Of a stretch of 7,393 bases of DNA, positions 1 to 5,711 are shown piece after piece. The DNA lies in contig DEPV01000067.1 of assembly GCA_002358955.1 (NCBI GenBank), positions 1 through 7,393 of the forward strand, written 5' to 3'. Position 1 is the first letter of the stretch; each line of letters opens with the position of its first letter. The notes beneath the pieces were generated by a model. It did not search any database. It was not told where the DNA came from and saw only the letters and a program-made list of their open reading frames with translations. This stretch comes from Erysipelothrix sp. UBA3383. GTDB lineage: Bacteria; Bacillota_I; Bacilli_A; Erysipelotrichales; Erysipelotrichaceae. A program made the position numbers and the translations under genes.

Positions 1-417
1 TCTGTACCACCCGCACCTGGATGAATTTCAACAATTGCATTCTTCGTATCATAGTCTTCACTTAATAATACCAACAATGAGAAATCTTCCAATTCTTTTT
101 TAAGATCCATCAATTCCATTTCAAGCATTTCTTGAAATTCTGCATCTGGCTCTTCTTTTAACATTTGAATTGATTCAGAACATGAATCAAAACCTTCTTT
201 AAGTTTATTAAAACCTTCAACCTCTTTACGAAGTCGATTTAATTTTTGAATGTGTTGTTGCGATGTTTTATGATCATCCCAAAACCCATCCTCAAGCATT
301 AGTGCTTCAAGTGCTTTAACTTGTTCATCTTTTGATGCCAAGTCAAAGTGAATCACCTAACGCTTTCAATGTATTAATTGAATGGTCAGTAAACTGTGCT
401 AACTCATACAATTCCAT
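1..417 (-). CDS. prfB: Peptide chain release factor 2 (RF2), 3' part missing at window edge
   Basis: RF2 recognises UGA and UAA stop codons on the ribosome and triggers release of the finished protein. Only the first ~138 residues are in the window; the rest lies beyond the left edge. Translation starts at ATG 415-417 (MELYELAQ...), reads 24 codons, and meets an in-frame TGA at 343-345. A +1 shift there continues the protein as DLASKDEQ... This N-terminal coiled domain resembles Bacillus RF2 and ends in YDTKNAIVEIHPGAGGT, the start of the highly conserved core just before the GGQ domain. The start lies 5 bases after the secA stop, and its ribosome binding site (AAGGGTGAT) overlaps the secA end, so the two are probably co-transcribed and coupled. 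The conserved flanks make this a programmed shift and not a broken gene. Confidence 0.95.
342..360 (-). promoter_or_regulatory. Programmed +1 frameshift site of prfB
   Basis: The coding-strand sequence is TTAGGTGATTCACTTTGAC. The CTT-TGA-C slippery heptamer is the universal prfB signal: when RF2 is scarce the TGA is decoded slowly, tRNA-Leu slips from CTT to TTT, and reading resumes at GAC. Elsewhere an internal Shine-Dalgarno-like AGGGGG ends three bases before CTT. Here that place holds AGGTGAT, which can pair with the anti-Shine-Dalgarno region (AUCACCU) but in a register about four bases further upstream. The slippery part is certain; how well the stimulator works is inference. Confidence 0.9.
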
Positions 418-422
418 ATTTA

Positions 423-2768
423 TCACCCTTGTCTATATTCAATATTTACATTCACAAAGAATTGAACAATATCAGAAGCAATGTTACCTAACATCTCTTC
501 AAACATTCCAAATCCTTCATCAACATATGCCTGTAACGGCTTTTCTTGAGCGTATGAACGTAAGTGAATTCCTTCTCTTAACTTGCTCATCGCATCAATA
601 TGATCAACCCATGATCGGTCCATCATTTGTAGTACTACATCTTTTTCAACTCTCATAAATTGCTCTTTAACATCAGCAATCTTCGCTTCATAACGATTCC
701 ATGCTTCATTAACGATTTCAGCTTCAAACGCTTCATCATTCAATGATGCAAATGAATCCACAGACTTGCTGCCATCAACTAAACCACTGCTTTGTAATGC
801 AACAATTGCCTCATCACGTTTAATACCTTGGTTTTTAGATTCAAAGTCACGGTGTGCTCCGATTTGGTTTGAAATCTCACGTTCAAACATTGCTTTTACA
901 ATACCATGAACATCATCATTTTCTAAAATGTGATTACGTTGTTCATACATGATTTCACGTTGTTGACGTAATACATCATCATAATCAAGTAACTGTTTAC
1001 GAACATCAAAGTTAACACCCTCAACACGACGTTGAGCAGCACCAATTTGTTTAGTAATCACTTTATTTTCAATCGCAACATCACCCAGTTTTGAATAAAC
1101 ACCTTCAAAACGTTCTGATCCATGGCGTAACATTAAATCATCTTCAAAAGATACGAAGAAGCGTGAGAAACCTGGGTCTCCCTGACGTCCTGATCGTCCA
1201 CGTAACTGGTTATCAATACGACGTGATTCATGACGCTCACTACCAAATACTGCCAATCCCCCAAGTGCTTTTACTTCATCATCAATCTTAATGTCAGTAC
1301 CACGTCCTGCCATGTTGGTTGCAATGGTTACAGAACCCTTACGTCCTGCATTCTCAATAATTTGCGCCTCACGTGCATGGTTTTTCGCGTTTAAGATCTC
1401 ATGTTTAATTTTACGTTGTTTCATCATCATAGAAATATATTCTGATGTTTCAACAGCAACAGTACCCACAAGAACCGGTTGTCCTTTTTCATGGTACTCT
1501 TTAACAGTTTCTAACAATGCTTCAAACTTCGCCTTTTGTGTTCCATAGATGAAATCCTCAGCATCAACACGTTGAATTGGACGGTTTGTAGGAACTACCA
1601 AGACACGCATGTTATAAATCTCTAGGAATTCTTCTTCCTCTGTTTTCGCAGTCCCTGTCATTCCTGATAGTTTTGCATACAGTCTGAAGAAGTTTTGGTA
1701 TGTAATTGTAGCAAGTGTTACGGTCTCTTGTTTAATGGTGACATTTTCTTTCGCACTTAAGGCTTGGTGAAGCCCATCAGAGTACTCACGCCCCTCCATT
1801 AAACGACCTGTAAATTGGTCAACAATTACAACTTCATTATTTTGAACGACATATTCAATATCGTTGGTCATGGTGTAGTTTGCCTTCAATGCATTGTTAA
1901 TTAGGTGAACTAAATCTGTTTGATCAACATCGTATAAGTTCTTTAATCCAAATGCCTTCTCAGCTTTTTCAACACCATCTTCTGTTAATTGAGCAGACTT
2001 GGATTTAATATCCACAACATAATCTGCACCTTCATTTAAACGTTTCACAAATTTATCAACTTGCTCATAACGTTTAGCACCTTGACGACTTCCCCCTGAA
2101 ATGATTAAAGGTGTACGTGACTCATCAATTAGAATGGAGTCAACCTCATCAATCAGTGCAAAGTTTAAGGGTCTTAGAACACGTTGTTCAACTTTGGTCA
2201 CCATGTTATCTCTTAGGTAGTCAAATCCTACTTCTGAGTTTGTAGTATAGGTAATATCATTTAAGTACACTTCACGTTTCTCACTGGTTGTTAGTTTACG
2301 CTCGTTGGTACCTACTGTCAGTCCTAAGAAACGGTGGATTTGACCCATCCACTCCGCATCACGTGATGCAAGGTATTCGTTAACGGTAATGATATGAACC
2401 CCTTTACCTGATAAAGCATTAAGGTAAGCTGGAAGGATCGCTGTTAAGGTTTTCCCCTCTCCAGTTTTCATCTCCGCAATATCACCACGGTGTAAGATGA
2501 TTCCCCCCATTAACTGAACAAAGTATGGGAACTCTCCGATGACACGGTATGCTGCTTCACGAGCAACTGCAAAAGCTTCAACAAGAATATCATCCAATGT
2601 TTCCCCTGCAGCAACACGTTCCTTAAATTCTACAGTTTTCGCTTGTAGATCAGCATCACTTAAAGCACGGGTCGCATCTTTTAAGTCTTCAATTTGATGA
2701 GCAATTCCCTCAATCTCTTTTAAAATTCGTTTGTCCCCTGAAAATAAATTCTGTAAAAATCCAGCCAT
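423..2768 (-). CDS. secA: Preprotein translocase ATPase SecA, short form without C-terminal zinc tail
   Basis: SecA is the cytoplasmic motor that pushes unfolded preproteins through the SecYEG membrane channel using ATP. From the chosen start (MAGFLQNLF) the protein has 781 residues. Visible motifs in order are Walker A MKTGEGKT (100-107), VNEYLASRD (129-137), DEVDSILIDE Walker B (207-216), SGMTGTAKTE (368-377), TNMAGRGTDIKI (484-495) and QLRGRSGRQGDPG (521-533), followed by the helical wing and scaffold. ATG 2766-2768 is preferred over the in-frame ATG 15 bases upstream because GGAGG at 2777-2781 sits 8 bases before it. The protein ends VNVNIEYRQG, so the linker and the CxCxSG...CC zinc-binding tail of B. 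subtilis SecA (841 residues) are absent. It is followed closely by prfB, a common Firmicute pairing. Confidence 0.98.
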   Translation of the reverse strand: MAGFLQNLFSGDKRILKEIEGIAHQIEDLKDATRALSDADLQAKTVEFKERVAAGETLDDILVEAFAVAREAAYRVIGEFPYFVQLMGGIILHRGDIAEMKTGEGKTLTAILPAYLNALSGKGVHIITVNEYLASRDAEWMGQIHRFLGLTVGTNERKLTTSEKREVYLNDITYTTNSEVGFDYLRDNMVTKVEQRVLRPLNFALIDEVDSILIDESRTPLIISGGSRQGAKRYEQVDKFVKRLNEGADYVVDIKSKSAQLTEDGVEKAEKAFGLKNLYDVDQTDLVHLINNALKANYTMTNDIEYVVQNNEVVIVDQFTGRLMEGREYSDGLHQALSAKENVTIKQETVTLATITYQNFFRLYAKLSGMTGTAKTEEEEFLEIYNMRVLVVPTNRPIQRVDAEDFIYGTQKAKFEALLETVKEYHEKGQPVLVGTVAVETSEYISMMMKQRKIKHEILNAKNHAREAQIIENAGRKGSVTIATNMAGRGTDIKIDDEVKALGGLAVFGSERHESRRIDNQLRGRSGRQGDPGFSRFFVSFEDDLMLRHGSERFEGVYSKLGDVAIENKVITKQIGAAQRRVEGVNFDVRKQLLDYDDVLRQQREIMYEQRNHILENDDVHGIVKAMFEREISNQIGAHRDFESKNQGIKRDEAIVALQSSGLVDGSKSVDSFASLNDEAFEAEIVNEAWNRYEAKIADVKEQFMRVEKDVVLQMMDRSWVDHIDAMSKLREGIHLRSYAQEKPLQAYVDEGFGMFEEMLGNIASDIVQFFVNVNIEYRQG

Positions 2769-2776
2769 TTTAATAG

Positions 2777-2781
2777 CCTCC
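2777..2781 (-). promoter_or_regulatory. Ribosome binding site deciding the secA start
   Basis: GGAGG lies 8 bases upstream of ATG 2766-2768. The earlier in-frame ATG (2781-2783) overlaps this motif and has no site of its own, so the five extra residues MEAIK are unlikely to be translated. Confidence 0.85.
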
Positions 2782-2820
2782 ATTCTTATTTATTCATATA
2801 AAGTAACATATCTAAAAACT

Positions 2821-2845
2821 GCACAAAGAGTTGGATCCCCAACTC
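2821..2845 (-). terminator. Hairpin after the cold-shock gene, possible terminator
   Basis: A perfect 7-bp stem, GAGTTGG (2828-2834) with CCAACTC (2839-2845) and a 4-base loop, begins one base after the cold-shock gene's stop codon. On the minus strand it is followed by TTTGTGCAGTTTTT, an interrupted T tract. It may end the short transcript or partly attenuate read-through into secA. The broken T tract makes efficient termination uncertain. Confidence 0.5.
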
Positions 2846-2846
2846 C

Positions 2847-3050
2847 TTAGTAAGAAATTTTTATAATGTTATGAGCTTGAATACCACGCTTTGATTCAAC
2901 CGTTTCAAATTCCACTTCAGTTCCTACTTCCATGACTTTGAAACCCTCCATGATGATATGTGAATAGTGAAAGAAAATACGTTTGCCTGATTCCGTTTTA
3001 ATAAAACCAAAACCTTTGGTCTTATCGAAATTATCCACGATTCCCCTCAT
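2847..3050 (-). CDS. Small cold-shock-domain protein (CspA-like)
   Basis: A 67-residue single-domain protein of the CspA family, which binds single-stranded RNA or DNA and acts as an RNA chaperone. RNP1 is KGFGFI (residues 12-17) and RNP2 is IFFHYS (25-30, usually VFVHFS). The first strand reads MRGIVDNFDKTKGFGFI in place of the usual KWFN...KGFGFI, so the conserved tryptophan is missing and this is a divergent member. ATG 3048-3050 is chosen because GGAGG (3059-3063) stands 8 bases upstream; an upstream alternative start adding nine residues would begin before that site. The leader predicted from the promoter at 3079-3107 is only about 20 bases, unlike the long cold-responsive leader of E. 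coli cspA, so cold induction cannot be assumed. It lies between comFC and secA. Family assignment is confident; the role is inferred. Confidence 0.9.
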   Translation of the reverse strand: MRGIVDNFDKTKGFGFIKTESGKRIFFHYSHIIMEGFKVMEVGTEVEFETVESKRGIQAHNIIKISY

Positions 3051-3078
3051 CCATTCCACCTCCAAGTTCACTACCAAA

Positions 3079-3107
3079 ATTATACTTCATACAGCCCTAT
3101 GATTCAA
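3079..3107 (-). promoter_or_regulatory. Sigma-A-type promoter for the cold-shock gene
   Basis: On the minus strand, TTGAAT (3102-3107) and a perfect TATAAT (3079-3084) are separated by 17 bases. The -35 box overlaps the comFC stop codon (3104-3106). Transcription would begin near 3072, about 20 bases before the ATG. Matches are 4/6 and 6/6 with optimal spacing. Confidence 0.7.
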
Positions 3108-3769
3108 GGTTCTAGCAAAAGAGGATGCACACACAATACAAGGACCCTAACACGCTTGCAAACCGGCTCTAAAAGCCTATAAGTAGCCACTAAACTCGCT
3201 CCTGTAGTACAAACATCATCAATCAATAAGACTTTCGTTTTACTCAGATTTACATCCGGATAAACATGAAAATATTGTGATACTTGATGTCGTTCATCAA
3301 ACTTCAGTGTTGATTGCTTCACGGATGCCTCTTTCCATAAAATATCAGATAGAACTTCAAGTCCAAAACTTGCTGCAATTAAACCCATATGATCAAAACC
3401 CCTTCGCTTGATGGATTCTTGCGTTGTTGGTACATAAACAATTTTGTAATCGTTGTAAAAGAGGTTCAAACGAAACTTTTCTGGGTATATCAATACCCGT
3501 GATAACAACTCATCAAAGCGTTCTTTGTATTGGATCATTTGGGTTCTGGTAAAATCCTGGTAGCGATATAATGCGCGCATCTTAATGCCTTCTACCTCAA
3601 ACTTATAAGGACCATAGTCAAATTGTTCACGACACTTCTTACACAAAGGATCTTCTTCAAAAAGTGTATCTAAAAGTCCCCATGCTTTGTCTTCAAAACA
3701 GATAAGACATTGTCTCTGTGTTTGTTGATGTACTGAAGACAAGCCTGTACTTCTTTTCCATCTCTCCAA
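3104..3769 (-). CDS. comFC: ComFC/GntX-family phosphoribosyltransferase-like competence protein
   Basis: ComFC works with the ATPase ComFA in the cytoplasm during uptake of single-stranded DNA in transformation. The 221-residue product has a four-cysteine zinc site at its N-terminus (C21, C24, C43, C46), a VPTT...RRGFDH segment (113-127) typical of the family, and the PRPP-binding loop VLLIDDVCTTGASL (180-193). No ATG or GTG precedes the first cysteine pair. The best start is TTG 3767-3769, with AAAGGAGAGG (3777-3786) 7 bases upstream. A second in-frame TTG (3742) has a poor site. With the chosen start the gene overlaps comFA by 100 bases in another frame, and CLIC comes about 20 residues later than in B. 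subtilis ComFC, where it is almost at the start. The enzymatic substrate, if any, is unknown for the family. Confidence 0.92.
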   Translation of the reverse strand: MERWKRSTGLSSVHQQTQRQCLICFEDKAWGLLDTLFEEDPLCKKCREQFDYGPYKFEVEGIKMRALYRYQDFTRTQMIQYKERFDELLSRVLIYPEKFRLNLFYNDYKIVYVPTTQESIKRRGFDHMGLIAASFGLEVLSDILWKEASVKQSTLKFDERHQVSQYFHVYPDVNLSKTKVLLIDDVCTTGASLVATYRLLEPVCKRVRVLVLCVHPLLLEP

Positions 3770-4767
3770 AATACAACCTCTCCTTTCTTAGGTTTAAACC
3801 CACGTTGTACCCTTCCTGCTATTTGGACCAAACTCGATTTATCAAATACTTTATGATCTGCAAAAAGGACTATTACAAAACAATCTGGAAAAGTAACACC
3901 GCGTTCAAGGATCGTTGTACAAACTAAAAATCCCTTCTTTTTTCGAAACAAACTTAAAATTTCTGCTTTCTTTTCACTCTTAGAGGTTATATAAGGACAT
4001 CTTAATACAGAGCTTATTTGTCGTGCCAACTTTTGTGTTGGTACAAAAATTAGTACAGCCTCTTCTCTCCACAGTCTTAGGCATTCAAAAATTCTGAATA
4101 TATTAACGACCCTAGGAAGTGGTAGGGGTAAACCCGATGGTCTTGCCGACAAAGTTAATACTTCAAAATCATCCCCAGTATCATAAGTGGCACTAAGATA
4201 CACCAGATTTCCTCGACTGGCTTTACGTGCCATAAACTGCAACATCTCATTGCCCTTAAAAGGGAAGGCATCCGGTTCATCAATAATCAAGACATCAAAA
4301 TATTCATAATAGCGAAACAGTTGATGCGTTGTACACACAATCAAATCTCCAAATAATTCATCTGTAAACCCCTCGCACACTTTAATAACATTGATGGATG
4401 GAAACACTGATTCCAATCTTGTATGCAATTCCATAACAACCTCACGTCTAGGTATTGCCCATCCAATCTTTAATCCTGAATTGATATACTCTTTAATAAG
4501 TTCTAAACACATTTCTGTCTTACCAGCACCACATACTGCTTCTAAATACACATTTTTCCCTTCATTAACTAGCTTAAGAAGGCTCTTTGATATTTCTTTC
4601 TGTTCTTTAGTAAGCTCAAAACTAAGATTTATGGAATCAACTTGCAGGTAATGGTACCCTTCCATCTGTGCTACCTGAAGTCCAATACACCTACGACATC
4701 TCCCTTTATAAAAATAGTAATCATCACTAGCACCGCACCTTTTACACATTGTATTCATGTTTTTCAT
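3670..4767 (-). CDS. comFA: ComFA, DNA-uptake helicase/translocase of the late competence operon
   Basis: ComFA is a superfamily 2 DEAD-like ATPase associated with the inner side of the membrane that helps pull transforming single-stranded DNA into the cell. The 365-residue protein begins with a four-cysteine zinc site (C8, C11, C24, C27). It then shows Walker A AVCGAGKTE (77-85), the family-specific Walker B DEPDAFPF (163-170; DEVDAFPF in B. subtilis), motif III SAT (192-194), a second RecA fold and motif VI QIAGRVQR (315-322). It is compact: B. subtilis ComFA has 463 residues, the difference lying mainly before the zinc site. ATGs at codons 1, 4 and 7 are all possible starts and none has a clear Shine-Dalgarno site; all precede the first cysteine. 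Its 3' end overlaps comFC. It is transcribed away from ssrA. I found no convincing sigma-A promoter or competence box upstream. Confidence 0.95.
   Translation of the reverse strand: MKNMNTMCKRCGASDDYYFYKGRCRRCIGLQVAQMEGYHYLQVDSINLSFELTKEQKEISKSLLKLVNEGKNVYLEAVCGAGKTEMCLELIKEYINSGLKIGWAIPRREVVMELHTRLESVFPSINVIKVCEGFTDELFGDLIVCTTHQLFRYYEYFDVLIIDEPDAFPFKGNEMLQFMARKASRGNLVYLSATYDTGDDFEVLTLSARPSGLPLPLPRVVNIFRIFECLRLWREEAVLIFVPTQKLARQISSVLRCPYITSKSEKKAEILSLFRKKKGFLVCTTILERGVTFPDCFVIVLFADHKVFDKSSLVQIAGRVQRGFKPKKGEVVFWRDGKEVQACLQYINKHRDNVLSVLKTKHGDF
3777..3786 (-). promoter_or_regulatory. Ribosome binding site inside comFA supporting the TTG start of comFC
   Basis: AAAGGAGAGG is a strong purine-rich match lying within the comFA coding sequence, 7 bases before TTG 3767-3769. 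It is the main argument for starting comFC there, and suggests comFC can be initiated internally while ribosomes still translate comFA. Confidence 0.65.
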
Positions 4768-4790
4768 AGCTTTAAATAAGAGTGTATATC

Positions 4791-4821
4791 AGGAATTCCT
4801 AGATATTTCATTGCTAGCAAT
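4791..4821. promoter_or_regulatory. Two perfect palindromes between divergent comFA and ssrA
   Basis: AGGAATTCCT (4791-4800) and ATTGCTAGCAAT (4810-4821) are perfect palindromes of 10 and 12 bases, spaced nine bases apart. They lie upstream of the ssrA -10 box, over the place where its -35 would be, and 24 bases or more before the comFA start. Such a placement would suit an operator for one or both genes, but no regulator can be named. Confidence 0.35.
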
Positions 4822-4834
4822 AATAACGCTAATT

Positions 4835-4843
4835 TGATATAAT
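4835..4843 (+). promoter_or_regulatory. Extended -10 promoter of ssrA
   Basis: TGATATAAT is a perfect TATAAT (4838-4843) with a TGn extension, ending 8 bases before the mature 5' end of the tmRNA at 4852. No good -35 box lies at 17 bases; TTGCTA at 4811-4816 is 21 bases away. The extended -10 may compensate. Confidence 0.75.
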
Positions 4844-4851
4844 AACTGTAC

Positions 4852-5205
4852 GGGGATGTCATGGTTTCGACAGGATATCGTTTGATTCGGAATGCAGTGG
4901 TGTGACTACCTAAAGGTCAAAAACAATTTAACTGGAAACAACAGTTTACAATTCGCTGCTTAATTCGCTTTATATAGCTGCAGTGCGATAGCTCTCTCAT
5001 TTTAGCCTTTGGTTGAAGGGCGTCGACTAACCGACAAAGGATAAGATCAAGGTCTCGCTTAGATCTTGGTACGAAAACTTCAAAGCACATCATGGTAAGC
5101 TTTGATTGTTTATCAACCCATGATTATTCATAAACAATCTAAACTGTAGATTTCTGAATGTGGAACATATTTTGGACGCGAGTTCGACTCTCGCCATCTC
5201 CACCA
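4852..5205 (+). ncRNA. ssrA: Transfer-messenger RNA (tmRNA)
   Basis: tmRNA rescues ribosomes stalled on broken mRNA. Charged with alanine and carried by SmpB, it enters the empty A site and supplies a short reading frame that tags the stalled protein for proteolysis. The 5' end GGGGATG pairs with 3' CATCTCC (5195-5201), giving an acceptor stem with the G3-U70 wobble that alanyl-tRNA synthetase recognises. The T arm is GCGAG-TTCGACT-CTCGC (5178-5194), and CCA (5203-5205) is encoded after discriminator A5202. The D-loop-like GGTTTCGACAGG near the 5' end is also typical. The 354-base length is normal for a one-piece tmRNA. The segment after the tag frame has several self-complementary stretches consistent with the usual pseudoknots, which I did not fold in full. 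It runs divergently from comFA and has its own promoter and terminator. Confidence 0.98.
4919..4963 (+). other. tmRNA tag-peptide reading frame
   Basis: After the AAAGGTC context, the resume codon is taken as AAA (4919-4921). The frame encodes KNNLTGNNSLQFAA and stops at TAA 4961-4963, so with the tRNA-borne alanine the tag is AKNNLTGNNSLQFAA. AKN starts are common among Firmicute tags. The C-terminus is FAA in place of the usual LAA. The resume codon is inferred by analogy with the UAGUC|GCA arrangement of E. coli; one codon earlier (GTC) would add a valine. Confidence 0.85.
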
Positions 5206-5216
5206 AATAAAAAAAT

Positions 5217-5241
5217 AACCCACTGTGAAGTGGGTTTTCTT
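5217..5241. terminator. Bidirectional rho-independent terminator after ssrA
   Basis: AACCCACT (5217-5224) pairs with AGTGGGTT (5229-5236) around a GTGA loop, followed by TTTTCTT on the plus strand. It ends the ssrA transcript 12 bases after the CCA. On the minus strand the same stem is followed by a tract of seven Ts within an almost pure A/T stretch, so it should also stop leftward transcripts from the Fic gene before they run antisense to ssrA. Confidence 0.9.
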
Positions 5242-5711
5242 ATGCTTCTATTAAATAAATGATGTCGATTTTCACGCCATTTGATCGAGTATACTTTCCT
5301 GATGATTCATAAAGAAAAAGCAAAAGACAAGTTGCCTGTCTTTGAATATTCTTCTAGGCTTTTTACATATTAATAAACTCATTTATTTGGATATTTATAT
5401 CGACAAAATCTAAAAATTTTTGAATATAACTAGAACACGTTTTTACTTTACCTACGCTCATAATTACTCTAAGTAAAGACAGGGTTTATTTTGAAGAATA
5501 ACAACATCCAGTATGTAAAAGTCGCTTATTTAAGATGATATTTTTAAAAAAACATCCCGTTTCTTTGCTAATACAATATTAATATTACTAAATAACCGAA
5601 TCGTTTCGACACGTAAAATTTATATGTTGGCAGAACATGAATTATGTACTTTGACTACACATGCAGTTACGAGAGAAGCACCATAATAATTGCTTTATGT
5701 TAATAATTTAA
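5242..5711. other. Gene-free AT-rich stretch between ssrA and the Fic gene
   Basis: No reading frame with a credible start and ribosome binding site is visible on either strand. It contains the hairpin at 5323-5343, a 7-bp inverted repeat TTTACTT/AAGTAAA (5442-5448 and 5471-5477), a perfect 12-base palindrome AATATTAATATT (5575-5586) and a weak AAGCA/TGCTT hairpin (5676-5695) just past the Fic stop. The length and composition would suit eroded accessory DNA, but no recognisable gene fragment supports that. Confidence 0.6.
5306..5343 (-). terminator. Possible leftward terminator downstream of the Fic gene
   Basis: AAAGACA (5323-5329) pairs with TGTCTTT (5337-5343) around a 7-base loop. Reading the minus strand the stem is followed by TTGCTTTTTCTTTA. 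The stem is AT-rich and lies 370 bases past the Fic stop, so it may be a weak or back-up terminator, or incidental. Confidence 0.35.

Noticed and set aside
343..345. In-frame TGA near the start of prfB as a nonsense mutation or sequencing error
   Set aside because: It sits in the CTT-TGA-C context at codon 25, exactly where RF2 genes carry the programmed +1 shift, and the following frame matches RF2.
332..658. 108-codon plus-strand reading frame across prfB and the secA end
   Set aside because: It is antisense to prfB and secA, has no ribosome binding site, and its composition follows the opposite-strand codons.
1091..1548. Two plus-strand reading frames inside secA
   Set aside because: Both are antisense to strongly conserved SecA helicase motifs and have no independent support.
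3718..4651. Plus-strand reading frames within comFC and comFA
   Set aside because: They are shadows of well-supported genes, with no start signals or family resemblance.
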